From Paratinospora sagittata (taxonomy: Eukaryota; Streptophyta; Magnoliopsida; Ranunculales; Menispermaceae), in assembly GCA_035771175.1 (NCBI GenBank), contig CM069593.1:43213741-43277740 (forward strand): DNA of 64,000 nucleotides. The letters run 5' to 3'. This document shows positions 21,901-33,618 of this stretch, piece after piece. The notes beneath the pieces are model-generated. The model was not told where the DNA came from. It worked only from the letters and a program-made list of their open reading frames with translations, and made no database searches. Each line of letters starts with the position of its first letter. Position 1 is the stretch's first letter. The position numbers were made by a program, and so were the translations under genes.

Positions 21901-22026
21901 GCCCGAACGTTCAGGCGCAATGCCAGAACGTTCAGGCGCAATGCCAGAACGTTCAGGCGCAATGCCAGAACGTTCAGGCGCAATGCCAGAACGTTCAGGC
22001 GCCTGCCAGAACGTTCAGGCGCCAAA
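21901..22026 (+). repeat. Six-unit 21-bp palindromic minisatellite upstream of a TATA box
   Basis: The unit GCCAGAACGTTCAGGCGCAA plus one base is repeated six times, each with the perfect palindrome GAACGTTC. It starts about 55 bp into the LTR and ends just before CTATATAAGG. The peptide-like PERSGAM repeat read through it is an artefact. Confidence 0.95.
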
Positions 22027-22030
22027 AATC

Positions 22031-22042
22031 TCTATATAAGGA
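22031..22042 (+). promoter_or_regulatory. TATA box of the Gypsy-B LTR promoter
   Basis: TCTATATAAGGA lies immediately downstream of the minisatellite. The equivalent in the other LTR is CATATAAACC at about 54839-54848. Its position marks the U3/R boundary about 25-35 bp downstream. Confidence 0.7.
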
Positions 22043-23115
22043 ACCCTCCTCATTCTCATTTCTCACACCAAAATCACTCTCCTTATGATTTTCCTTCTCT
22101 TTCCACTCCTTCTAAGTTTTTAGTTTTTGAGACTCTCTGATCGAGACTCTCGGTACGGTGCGACGAAGTTCTGTTCGGAGGAAAGCGCCAGATCGGAAAG
22201 AAGAAGTTTTTATCTGAAGGTGGGGAACGAAACATAGGTTTGCGTGTTTCATAACTTTTATTAAAGTTTACATTCAATTATTATTATGTCTACTATTCAT
22301 TTACATTGCATTATGTCAATAATGTTTATGACCTGAATGTCCTAACTTTGCACGTCGTGATACCGACCCTGACAAGGATCACCAGACGTTGCCAAAGTCA
22401 GTCTAAATGTCAAGAAAAGACCAGACCAGTAGACTAGACTAGTTCATGCATTGGCATCATACATATCACCACCTAGGGACGTATATGGTTTATGACTCAT
22501 AGAATAGTTAGAAGCATTGCTCACTATTCATATTATTTCTCTGGAGAGGGACGTACATGAGAACTCGGCTATGCCGGGGAGGGACGTCAGTACGTGAATC
22601 CAGAGCATCGTTCCTGAGGAGGGACGTACAGTGAGAACCTGGCTACGCCCGGGGAAGGACACCTGTACGTGAACTCAGGCGATGTACGCTCATCAAACCA
22701 TTAATACGTGACGGTGTCATGCATACATACATATTGATTGATTATGATCCTTACATGTGTATTTAAGATATTTGATATTGAAGTATGCTTTATTAATTGT
22801 TATACTCATGCACTATTTACCCACTGAGCGCGTTAAGCTCACTCCATTATTATCCAATCTTTCACAGGAAATTAAGGTGGACTGGGTGCAGGTTATGGGA
22901 CCCACATTTTGTACCCTTTGTATGATTCATTGGGGATTTTGGGAGTATGTTCCCTTGACCATCTTATGTACAAAAGTATTCTGAATTAAATGAAATCAGA
23001 TTTGTACTGTATATTGTATTTTCGCTGCGCACTCTGTTATTACCATTGTGATTATTCCAAATGCACGCCCCGTCCGGGTACTGCCGGTTTAGGCGCGTCC
23101 AGGCGGGGTGTTACA

Positions 23116-23588
23116 CGTGGGCATTGTAAAATGCTCGTAATTTATAATATGTTAACTCGATCAACACATGTAGATGAGAAAATCATAATTACAATCTACA
23201 AACCGTAATACCTCGGAGCTACCAACATTATGCGTCAAGTCTAGAAAAGAAGAGTAATGAAAGTTATAGATGCCTTGGTTGCACGATTGTGATTGATATG
23301 AAACTTGTGAAGATACCATCATATCCTGTATTGAAATAAGGTTGTCAAAACTTTGAGCCAAATAAGTGAATTAATTCGTGAGTATGTTAATTACCAAATG
23401 ACTTGATGCTATATTGGTGACTTCATGATTGTCACTTTACTAAAGTTGATGAAGATCCTAAAAATTGTTCCATCTACTATTATTTTGTATAAATAAATAA
23501 ATAATAAAAGTAAAGCATGTCAAATAAATGTCATAAAGCACAAATAATTGCTATAAAATATTTTTTGAACATAATAATGTTACAATTA
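23116..23588. other. Non-coding spacer between Gypsy-B LTR and FAR1 pseudogene
   Basis: Reverse-collinear with 31975-32445 and 46680-47165. It is anonymous sequence downstream of the truncated FAR1 frame, and no gene is seen. Confidence 0.65.
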
Positions 23589-24522
23589 TTAAAAAAAAAA
23601 ACAATTAACTGTCTTTTTCTTGAATAATGAAATTTCCCAAAGGCTTTCAAACTCTTCAATCTCCAAAGATTCATACACCACATTTTTCGATAACATGTTC
23701 ACGCTCTTTGTAACCACATAGTTTTCTGGCACCTTCTTCATTATGTGCCAAAAGCATACGCGATGTTTAGCTTTTGGGAAAGCTCTGGATATCGTTGCTT
23801 GGATTGAAGGACATTGATCAGTGATAAAGGCATTAGGCACTCTCCCTGACATACAAGTTAGCCAAGTAGTAAAAAGACACTTATAACTATTAATTGTCTC
23901 ACTTGAAAGTGAGTGACACCCTAATAACACAGATTGATCATGATGATTAACTTCAACAAATAAAGCAAATGACATGTCATATTTGTTTGTTAAATATGTG
24001 GTGTCAAATGAAATAACATTCCCAAAGTAATGATAGGAGGCCCTTGACCTTGCATGAACCCAAAAAACATGTCTTAAATGACCTTCATCATCTATATCCA
24101 TCACATGAAAGAAATTGGAATTTCTCTTTTGATTATGCACAAAGTATAAACGTATTGCCTCTCCATTACCAACACCAAGTTTTAATCTCCCGACTTTTTC
24201 TACATAATTCCTTGCATCCTTCTCCCCCAAATTTAATGTTCTTGTAACCTCCAACTCTCTTAGCAAAGGTAAGATATGACTTTGAAAGCGAGATTTCTAT
24301 TTCATCATTTACCTCAAGTTGTTTCATAACCCGATGATTCAACATTCGGCTGCTTCGAAAAAATCTTGTCTTTCGCGAGCTAACCAAATGATTGTGTTCA
24401 AGGTTCACACTTATCAAGTGCCACAAACCATATCTGACATGAGCCTAACAGTTATTTGAGCTTTACAATTACACTTTGATGTAATTGTGTTTATGTACTT
24501 GTTCTTATGCTTTTGATCACAT
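23589..24522 (-). pseudogene. FAR1/FHY3-like (MULE-derived) pseudogene, left copy
   Basis: Minus-strand residues run through the end of the FAR1 zinc-binding region (WHLISVNLEHNHLVSS) and the MULE transposase-like core: ISFDTTYLTNKYDM (first acidic residue), FITDQCPSIQATISRAFP (second), then HRVCFWHIMKK. FAR1-family proteins are domesticated Mutator transposases acting as nuclear transcription factors. An extra A near 24240 shifts the frame, the protein stops soon after FESLWE, and the SWIM zinc finger is missing. The N-terminal half is lost beyond LTR-D at 24527. Confidence 0.85.
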
Positions 24523-24526
24523 TTAC

Positions 24527-25752
24527 TGTAACATCTCGTACCTCTAGTCAAACTTTTATGTCGACTTGTACATATTGTCAGACGTATTTATACGCTTGTT
24601 GATGATCGTAAATTGTTGTATTTGTATGCACTCTAGGGTAATAGGAATTCCGAGACCCTAGTTGTAACATTGGAGGCATGATACTTAGGAAATTCACTTT
24701 GGACACCAAGGAGCGCGCTCCAGTGTTGGCAAACAGAGAGTGAAAATTTGAGCTTGAGTAGAAATACACTCCTTGGGGAGAAGCGCGCTCTTTGCGGGGA
24801 AACAAAGACCAAATCTGTTTCTGGGCAAGGAGGAGCACGCTCCTGAGCCTTCTGATAATTTTTTTTTATAAGTCGTTAAAGCAGTTTGCACGTAAATAAA
24901 AGAGGTTTCTGGCCCATTCTTAGCTCATTTGAGCTGGTTTGAGTTCTAAAGAAAGGGAAAATGAAGGGGAAAAGGAGAACGGAGAGCTAGGGTAGCAATT
25001 CTAAGGCTTCGGTAAGTGATTTTTAGCTCAAAACTTGCGAATTTTCATTCCTTTCTTTGATTTGTTCATCATATGTGAAGTTGAACGGATTTGGTGATGG
25101 TTGAACGAAATTGTGATGGCCTGGGGTTGGCCAAATCCGTGGCTTTTGCATTTAATTATGTTTTTAATGGGTTCTTGATAGAAATTAAGATTATGGCATG
25201 TAAAATCTACAGGGAAATTGGTGTTGAATTGAGGGTACAACCAAACCTTGTTGTATACAAAAACAGCTAAGGGTTTGAGGGTGTTCAAATGGGTGTTTAT
25301 GAGATTTAAATGATGAATCTTGATTTAAATAGGTTCTATTAGGATGTGTACATAAATTGGACGGTGAAATTGGAGGAAATTGATGTTTTGTGTTGGGAAT
25401 GTCCCAACTAGGGACTGTTTAAGCTTGGAGTGGGAGTTTTGTGTGTTGTAGCTAGAAATTGTAGTTGAATGTGAATTATATTGTGATATGTACAGATTGT
25501 CATTGTGAAAGTGGCTGGCTCTTGAGTGATTAGCTGGAAATCTATGAACAACTTGTGTAGGGGCTATAAAGGTGTACTTTGATGAGTGGGAAAGCATAGG
25601 ATTGTACCCATTGTGAGTATTTCTTACTTTTGGTTTTATGTATGGTATTATATGTATAAATCCAATAAGTTAAATGTAAGCATGATATTGTACTTACATA
25701 TGTGTTTTAAATACATGAAATAGTTTTAGTAATGGAGCATGTCTTGGGATCC
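24527..25752 (-). mobile_element. LTR-D, truncated left copy
   Basis: Starts TGTAACATCTCG beside the same FAR1 bases that flank the complete copy (29839-31043), so it derives from the same insertion. It is cut at about 25752 (GGGATC), where it meets a MITE remnant and Copia-A. It is reverse-collinear with 45180-46475. Confidence 0.8.
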
Positions 25753-25814
25753 GATCACATCGGTTTGGTTCAGTTTTTCGGTTTGGTTGGTCTCGATGAA
25801 CACCCCTACATACA

Positions 25815-26480
25815 TTAGACTGCCAAGTATATACGTGAATATTCTAATTGATTCTTGGGTTGCCCTTTATTCTTGATAAGATGTAAATTCACATCTATTG
25901 GTGTTTTTATAGGACTAGTATCATATTTATTGAACTTAATCAATATTTTCTCAATATAATGAGATTGAGACAAGACTAATCCATCAAATATTTTAGAAAT
26001 TTTAATCTCTAAAATAACACCAGCAATGTCCATATCTTTCATATCAAAATGTCTAGTCAACATTTTCTTGGTAAACTTTATTATAACTTTATTATTACCT
26101 ATAATTAACATATCATCTAAGTAAACGCACACTATGACATAGCCCTTTGGTGTGTTTTTGACATATACACATTTGTCACATTCATTGATTTTAAAACCAT
26201 TGGACAACATGACATTGTCAAATTTAATATGCCATTGTTTTGGTGCTTGTTTTAATTCATATAATGATTTAACAAGTCTACACACCTTACGTTCTTGTCC
26301 AGATGCAACGAATCCTTCAGGTTGTTGCATATATATCTCTTATTCTAATTCACCATTTAAGAAAGCTGTTTTAACATCCATTTGACGAATTTCAAGATTG
26401 TTTATTGTAGCAATAGCAATTAACATTCTTATGGATGTTATTCTAGTTATCGGTGAATATGTATCAAGGAAATCAAGGCC
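25815..26480 (-). pseudogene. Copia-A reverse transcriptase, middle copy
   Basis: The minus frame from 26330 reads MQQPEGFVASGQERKVCRLV, the ELKQAPKQWHIKFDNVM box and the active-site variant YLDDMLIIGNNK, with the thumb region after it. Upstream residues (MDVKTAFLNGELE) are separated by an early stop at about 26340, so the frame is split. Confidence 0.85.
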
Positions 26481-27055
26481 CTCTGTTGTTTAAATCCCTT
26501 GGCTACTAACCTAGCCTTATATTTATCAATTGAATCGTCAACCTTTAATTTTCTTTTAAAAATCTATTTACACCCTAAAGGCGTCATACTTGATGGTAAA
26601 TCTATCAATTCTCAGGTATGATTGTGCATGATTGATTCAATTTCACTATTTATTGCTTCCTTCCAGTAAGGAGCTTCGGGTGTTGGCATTGCCTCTTTAA
26701 AAGTTTGAGGTTCACTTTCTAACATATACGTTAGAAAATCAGGACCAAAATACTTTGCAACTTTAGCCTTTTTATTGCGTTTAGGTTCATCCTATAAAAT
26801 CTTTATCTGGAGGATTTGCAGTGTCATAAATTCTTTTATTGGAACTTAGCCCTTGCATATTTTTATTTGGAAAAATATGCTAAAAAAATGATGCATTTCT
26901 AGATTCCATAATTGTATTCACATGTATATCATAAAAATTTGATTTGTATACAAGGAACCTATATGCACTACTGTTATGAACATAACCAATGAATATACAA
27001 TCAATGGTTTTAGGCCCTATCTTAACCCTTTTCGGTTAAGGTATTGCTACCTTAG

Positions 27056-27289
27056 CTAAACACCCCCACACTTTAAGTCACATATATCGTTGTGAATTAA
27101 GTCTAGAGGTTCAGTGTTTCTTTCAACTGAATGAAATGGTGTTTTAGTTAATTTTGCCTCAACACATATTTCACACTTATGATTTGGATCAATTTGATAG
27201 TTAGGTAATAATTTTAAATTCATCAATTTTCGTAATGAATTAAAATTAACATGTCCTAATCTGTCATGCCATAAACGAGAAAACTCCAA
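27056..27289 (-). pseudogene. Copia-A GAG-pre-integrase, middle copy
   Basis: The minus frame has [17 protein letters not shown] with the H-x-H-type zinc ligands and CEICVEAKL. The integrase catalytic core that should follow (27055-26480) is interrupted by stops and frameshifts, as in the other two copies. Confidence 0.75.
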
Positions 27290-27399
27290 AAATAAACAGA
27301 AGATGAATCTTTATTATCTTCAAAGTTGCGGATTACAGGCATTATATTCATTTTGAATAATCCCCTTTCTATGTACCATTTTTCCAAAAATACACTATT

Positions 27400-27798
27400 T
27401 TAGGAAAGTACAAATTTATTGGAGTCAAAGACCATCCTAAAACCACTTTTGCTTAATAGTGAGCCTGAAACATTATTCCGGATGCCAGGTACATGCAACA
27501 CGTCGATCAAGATGAGTTCATTTCCTGAGGTCATCTTGAGAACCACCTTCCCATGACCCATTATTGTTGGAATTACTAAATTGCCCATGATTAGATTACG
27601 TCATCTTATTGTTGTATAAGAGGAAAACATGTTCTTATTAGCACAGACATGTCGGGTGGCTCCAGTATCAATCCACCACTCTCTGGGTTCATCAACCATG
27701 TTGGCTTCAAAAACCAGAGCAGATAGCATCAGGTCAGTTACATCTTCAGTCTTCTCCTCAGTCATATTGACTTGATCGTTCTTGGACTTGCCTTTCAA
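27400..27798 (-). pseudogene. Copia-A protease, middle copy
   Basis: Catalytic WWIDTGATRHVCANKNMFSS at about 27680-27620, then [16 protein letters not shown] stop between the two halves (about 27600) breaks the frame. Confidence 0.8.
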
Positions 27799-27829
27799 TC
27801 GAAAATCTTTGGCTTTGTGCCCTTGTTTT

Positions 27830-28530
27830 TAGCAATTATAGCACTTACCATTGAACTTATGAGATTTGCCTTTCTTTTTGGCCTGACTATCACCAGAGTG
27901 CTTGCGCTTTCATGGTGTGCTTTCCCTCCACAAGGTTAACTTTAGGCTCTGCATGGTCTCTAGTTTTCTTGTCTTGACTCTTATTGTCTTGTTCAATCCG
28001 CAATCTGATAATAAGGTCCTCAAGTCCCATCTCCTTACGCTTGTGCCTGAGATAGTTCTTGAAATCTTTCCAAGTAGGTGGCAATTTCTGCATGAATCTC
28101 ATGGAGAATAATCTGAAACTCTTGAACTTGATCCAACATAGTCTTTGAGTCCACCACAAATTTCTTATGGCCAGCATCTTCAGTCTTGTATTTTTTATCC
28201 AAAGAATTCTAGAGTTCCTTGACAGTACGGACTGTACTATACACATTATACAGTGTATTTTCTAGCCCATTCAGAATATAATTCTTGCATAGAAAATCAG
28301 TGTCTCCATGCTTGAATTGCAGCAATAACTTGTTTGTCAGTTTCATCATCTCTCAGTTCAGGTTCGTCTTAATTTAGCACCTTTTCCAAGTTGATGGTGG
28401 TCAGGTAAACTAACATCTTCTGTTGCCAACTTTTGAAGTCAGTGCTAGCGAACTTCTCTGGCTTCTCAGGTTTCATAGAAGGAGTAGTTGGTTTAGGGAC
28501 AAAGTCTATCTCCATTAGCATAATTGTCTT
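27830..28530 (-). pseudogene. Copia-A gag (UBN2-type), middle copy
   Basis: The minus strand encodes the UBN2 gag signature LPPTWKDFKNYLRHKRKEM, then an RIEQDNKSQDKK-type linker. The frame is broken near 28120-28180, where a short segment present at 43940-43975 is deleted. Gag would form the virus-like particle core. Confidence 0.7.
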
Positions 28531-28542
28531 AAGATTGTTGGT

Positions 28543-29228
28543 TGTATGGTGGCAATAATCACTGAAAAATAGCTTTCAAAATAATCAACTAGATTAGTCT
28601 TCAGTCTGAGTGGTGCAGTCAAAATGGTTTCGCTTAAATAACACTCTTCTAAAACAGCAAGCTGCCTCCCGTTCACTATTTTAAGGTACCAGGTACAAGA
28701 CTATATCTAGTTAAATTAGATCAATTACTATTCCAATAGAGTAATGACGTAGATTGAGGCTAGAGTGTAACTCTATGTCTTTAAGCAATTATGTCCTACT
28801 TAGGTGCTCACGGTATATGACACTTGTATCTAAGGATACAACAATCTCCTTTTAGTGACAACAACACTTTAACTCATCGCTCTTTCGCCCTTGCACACTC
28901 GAGCACGTGCGCGGGGTGATGTAAAACATCACTCTTGAGCCTTCATTGTGTGTGTGTGTGTTAGCTGAAATTCAAGTGTAGTATTCTAGCTACACTTATA
29001 AGTAAATAATTAGAATTTTATCTTTCCCATGTGGGACTAAAAGATTGTTTTCAAATTTTACCACTTTACATATATAAATGGGTATAGCTAAATACTTATA
29101 TATTCTTAATCTTCACATATCAAAGATTAATAATCAACTTGGACCCACCCAAAATGACTTGTGGGTCCCACTTTAATATTTAACTGAAAATGGTGAAAAA
29201 CCATGTTTTATTTGCCCATTTTCCAACA
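28543..29228 (-). repeat. Copia-A 5' LTR, middle copy
   Basis: TGTTGGAAAATG (reverse of 29228-29217) to CCACCATACA (reverse of 28552-28543). It is shorter than the 1165-bp LTR at 52801-53965 because of an internal deletion near 28880. Confidence 0.8.
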
Positions 29229-29317
29229 AGTTCAATGTTAAGACAAGGTAGAAGGTTGAAAGAAAAGCAACCTGTATGAGTTAATATTACCTCCAGTGGT
29301 TGCGAAAGCCACCACTA
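29229..29317 (-). pseudogene. Scrap of MED26-like gene, intron 12 / exon 12
   Basis: Matches 49315-49405 of the right-arm gene: the end of intron 12 with its donor context, then codons of exon 12 (about 29292-29317). It begins exactly at the outer edge of the Copia-A 5' LTR. Together with the exon 13 scraps beside copia 3' ends (12724, 52800) it defines one copia insertion in intron 12, with target site GAACT. Confidence 0.8.
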
Positions 29318-29520
29318 ATTCGAATGTTAAAGAAATTATAACTCATTTGAAGTGGATAGTTAGATTTTGAGAAATTTATGGTTTATCTTGTGTGAATCAC
29401 ATGCGATGATGTAATTTATATATATTTATATCCTTTTAATTTATTTTATTTTTGTTTAGTTTTTTTAATTTATTATTATTTTTGTATTTGCTTCACTCTA
29501 CTACAATGTTTGATGATTTA

Positions 29521-31945
29521 TTTTGATAACGGAAGAACTATCAACAGAAGAGCTATCTAGCAAGGAAGCAGTGGTAAAAAATGGTGAAAAATCAACTGAT
29601 AAAAGAAAAAATATCGAAAGAGATAATGGGGAAGCTAGTCAAATATTATATATACAAAGTCAATGATGATCATTTAGTACCAAAGACAGGGATGCAATTC
29701 AAATCATTACAAGATATTCAAGAGTTCTACAATGAGTATGCTCAACGCGTAGGCTTTGGTACAAAGATCAGAGGTACATGGAGAAACGAGAAATGGTAAA
29801 AAAATAGACAAATTTTAGCATGTGGTAGAGAAGGTAAATGTCGCGACCACCTTTCGTAAGGTGACGTCATGACCGACACAGAATACCACATACGCCACAC
29901 CTAGAAGTACTTGATACCCTGTCATCCCAACCTATCCACACACTGAATCATCCATTTGCATATCATACAATATCATTCTAAAAATTCTTCCATCTACTAA
30001 TAATAACATATTATCAAACCATTCCATTTTATCCATTTCACATAACAACTTAGTCGTTCATCTTTATATACATGTCCACACACTCATCTAAATTATAAAT
30101 ACATTACATAGTGTCATGTATAGGTAAACAAAATACATAATGACTTCCCAAAACTCCACAAATATATAAATACATACATTTTGCAAAGATGGTAGTTACA
30201 TCTCCTGTATCTTGCCATTGCCCTTGATGTCTTGCCCTGAAAATATTGGGAGTTTGGGTTGAGCAATAACTAGCCCAGTGAATATTCTACCTATGACATT
30301 ACATATGCATAGATAACAAAACATGACATTAAAACAATATTTATATCATGATGCAAGCAAGTTAATCAGTTATGAATACATGATCAATATATGTTTCATC
30401 ATATTCACGCATTTTCACGACAATGAAAATCTCAGTATAAGACCATACTGTCCATCTCCCACCTTTTAGGTAATTACACATCCTAATAGAACCTATTTAA
30501 GTCAAGATTCATCATTTAAATCTCATAAACACCCATTTGAACACCCTCAAACCCTTAACTGTTTTTGTATAGAACAAGGTTTGGGTGTACCCTCAATTCA
30601 ACACCAATTTCCCTGTAGAATTCACATGCCATAATCTTAATTTCCATCAAGAACCCATTAAAAACATAATTAAATGCAAAAGCCACAGATTTGGCCAACC
30701 CCAGGCCATAACAATTTTGTTCAACCATCACCAAATCCGTTCAACTTCACATATGTTGAACAAATCAAAGAAAGGAATGAAGTGCACTTCTCCCCAAGGA
30801 GTGTACTTCTACCCAAGCTCAAATTTTCACTCTCTGTTTGCCAACACTGGAGCACGCTCCTTGGTGTCCAAAGTGAATTTCCTAAGTATCATGCCTCCAA
30901 TGTTACAACTAGGGTCTTGGGACTCCTATTACCCTAGAGTGCATACAAATACAACAATTTACGGTCATCAACATGCGTATAAATACATCTAACAATATGT
31001 ACAAGTCAACATAAAAGTTTGACTAGAGGTACGAGATGTTACAGTAAATGTGATCAAAAGCATAAGAACGAGTACATAAACACAATTACATCAAAGTGTA
31101 ATTGTAAAGCTCAAATAACTGTTAGGCTCATTTCAGATATGGTTTGTGGCACTTGATAAGTGTGAACCTTGAACACAATCATTTGGTTAGCTCGCGAAAG
31201 ACAATATTTTTTCGAAGCAACCGAATGTTGAATCATCGGGTTATGAAACAACTTGAGGTAAATGATGAAGTAGAAATCTCGCTTTCAAAGTCATATCTTA
31301 CCTTTGCTAAGAGAGTTGGAGGTTACAAGAACTTAAATTTGGGGAGAAGGATGCAAGGAATTATGTAGAAAAAGTCGGGAGATTAAAACTTGGCGTTGGT
31401 GATGCAGAGGCAATACGTTTATACTTTATGCATAATCAAAAGAGAAATTCCAATTTCTTTCATGTGATGGATATAGATGATGAAGGCCATTTAAGACATG
31501 TTTTTTGGGTTGATGCAAGGTCAAGGGCCTCCTATCATTACTTTGGGAATGTTATTTCATTTGACACCGCATATTTAACAAACAAATATGACATGCCATT
31601 TGCTTTATTTGTTGAAGTTAATCATCATGATCAATCTGTGTTATTAGGGTGTCACTTACTTTCAAGTGAGACAATTAATAGTTATAAGTGACTTTTTACT
31701 ACTTGGCTAACTTGTATGTCAGGGAGAGTGCCTAATGCCTTTATCACTGATCAATGTCCTTCAATCCAAGCAACGATATCCAGAGCTTTCCCAAAAGCTA
31801 AACATCGCGTATGCTTTTGGCACATAATGAAGAAGGTGCCAGAAAACTATGTGGTTACAAAGAGCGTGAACATGTTATCGAAAAATGTGGTGTATGAATC
31901 TTTGGAGATTGAAGAGTTTGAAAGCCTTTGGGAAATTTCATAATT
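29521..31945 (+). pseudogene. FAR1/FHY3-like pseudogene, middle copy, split by LTR-D
   Basis: The 5' part (about 29521-29838) encodes the start of the FAR1 DNA-binding domain (LVPKTGMQFKSLQDIQEFYN, EYAQRVGFGTKIRG). After LTR-D (29839-31043) it resumes with WHLISVNLEHNHLVSS and the MULE core (SFDTAYLTNKYDM, FITDQCPSIQATIS, HRVCFWHIMKK). Lesions: the LTR insertion, one G lost near 31345 (a different frameshift from the left copy), a TGT-to-TGA stop at about 31690, and loss of everything after FESLWEIS, including the SWIM finger. Confidence 0.85.
29839..31043 (+). mobile_element. LTR-D solo LTR in the FAR1 pseudogene
   Basis: TGTCGCGACC...GAGATGTTACA flanked by an exact 5-bp duplication GTAAA (29834-29838, 31044-31048). 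No internal region is present. It is shorter than 44366-46475 because about 600 bp around 30478 is deleted. Open frames inside are not conserved among copies. Confidence 0.92.
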
Positions 31946-33618
31946 CAAGAAAAAGACAGTTAATTGTTTTTTTTTTAATAATTGTAACATTATTATGTTC
32001 AAAAAATATTTTATAGCAATTATTTGTGCTTTATGACATTTATTTGACATGCTTTACTTTTATTATTTATTTATTTATACAAAATAATAGTAGATGGAAC
32101 AATTTTTAGGATCTTCATCAACTTTAGTACAGTGACAATCATGAAGTCACCAATGTAGCATCAAGTCATTTGGTAATTAAAATACTCACGAATTAATTCA
32201 CTTATTTGGCTCAAAGTTTTGACAACCTTATTTCAATACAGGATATGATGGTAACTTCACAAGTTTCATATCAATCACAATCGTGCAACCAAGGCATCTA
32301 TAACTTTCATTAGTCTTCTTTTCTAGACTTGACGCATAATGTTGGTAGCTTCGAGGTATTACGGTTTGTAGATTGTAATTATGATTTCCTCATCTACATG
32401 TGTTGATCGAGTTAACATATTATAAATTACGACCATTGTACAGTGCCCACGGATGATGGAAAAGACATGGTAATGACAAAGAAGGGGATGTGATGTGAGG
32501 TGCCTTGCAGAAGTGGTTTTCAAATTGAGATGGTAGACCTTTTTTGTTTGCATGTTGAATTATAAAGTTTTTGTCTTTAATTATGTAATGGAACATTGTT
32601 TTAGGTTGATTAATAGAAATGGGTTCTTGTTTTTTTGTTTCAATGTTATTTGGCCATAGCAGTGCATCTTCGTTGATATTTCTAAATTTTTTATGAATTT
32701 GTTTTAAGTATTTACTACAGAAAATATGTGCCTCACTAAAGTATGAAAAACAAAATCTTTGATGATAAATTATTTTTATTATAAATAAAAATAATTTAAT
32801 TAATTTTATTTAAAATAATAAAAGTATTTTTCTACACTAATAAAATTACTTTTATTAGAGGAATAATATTATTTTTTTTTATCAAAAAGTAAATTTATTG
32901 TTTATTAAAAACAATTTAGTACTAAAAATATGATAAATTAAGTTTTTTTATAATAATAATTTTACCAAAACTAAAAGAATTAGCTTTTTAAAATAGTAGA
33001 ATTATTTTATTAAATAGAATTTAATTAAAAATAATATTATTTTTAAGAGATAGTAATATAAACTTGTTATTTTATAAAAATAATATTTTTAATTATTAAA
33101 AGTAATTTTATTAAAATACTAAAATTAATTTTTATTAGAATTAAAATTATTTTATTAAGACAATGACACTATTTTTTATCAAAAACAATTTTTTTTATTA
33201 ATAATAAGAAAATTAATTTTTATTAAGTAATAAAATTATTTTTTTTACATATAAGAAAGTAATTTTAAAATGTAATACTAAAATTATTTTTTTATTAAAA
33301 AATAAAAATAAAAATAGTTTTTTAACAAAAAGAAAGCCTTTAGCGTTGCACTTTACGTTTGGCATTAACTACCCGTAGTGGGTTGAAAATTTTTGAACTT
33401 TTCAACGTAACCAACAAAACTAGGCCACCTCAAAAGCCACCTCACTAGTCATGTAATTTGTGGTGAGAATTTCATTGGAGGCAGCGTACGTTTAACATTT
33501 TTCTTTCTCAATAAACCCAATTTGTCTTATAGTTGGGTTTCTTTTTAAATCATCCTTGATTGATTGAAATCTTGTTAATTAACATGTGCTGTACACAAAC
33601 AAAAACTCTCTGGTTACT
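31946..33618. other. Non-coding spacer, middle copy
   Basis: Collinear with 46673-48340 (same orientation) and reverse-collinear with 20875-23588. It contains the AT-rich block 32760-33325. It ends abruptly at 33618, where the other copies continue to the MED26-like gene and this one switches to gypsy RNase H. Confidence 0.7.
32760..33325. repeat. AT-rich imperfect repeat block, second of three
   Basis: Same composition and order as 47480-48050, with small indels. Reverse of 21128-21535. Confidence 0.7.

Larger units (their letters stand above)
21847..23115 (+). mobile_element. Gypsy-B solo LTR in the left arm
   Basis: Starts TGTAATACTCTG and ends GGGGTGTTACA, with no primer-binding site after it. 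It carries a U3 minisatellite (21901-22026), a TATA box (22034-22040) and the conserved 3' half matching 1-817 and 58750-59527. Compared with 54525-59527 it lacks a central segment near 22330. The uninterrupted flank (CCATCA...CGTGGGCA) is at about 47165-47180 in reverse, so insertion followed the duplication. A clean target duplication is not recognisable. Confidence 0.85.
25753..29228 (-). mobile_element. Copia-A, middle copy with 5' LTR
   Basis: On minus, from 29228: the 5' LTR (29228-28543, starting TGTTGGAAAATG), gag (about 28530-27830), protease (27798-27400), GAG-pre-integrase (27289-27056), decayed integrase, RT (26480-25815) and a MITE stub (25808-25753). RNase H and the 3' LTR are absent. 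The outer flank AGTTC (29229-29233) is the target site in a MED26-like intron. Confidence 0.85.

Noticed and set aside
21901..22026. CRISPR-like array of regularly repeated units
   Set aside because: The units are directly adjacent with no unique spacers, they lie inside a plant LTR next to a TATA box, and there is nothing prokaryotic here. It is a minisatellite.
21847..23115. Clear target duplication around the Gypsy-B solo LTR
   Set aside because: The flanks ATAAG and CGTGG do not match well. Only the empty site in the other arm supports the insertion, so I make no duplication claim.
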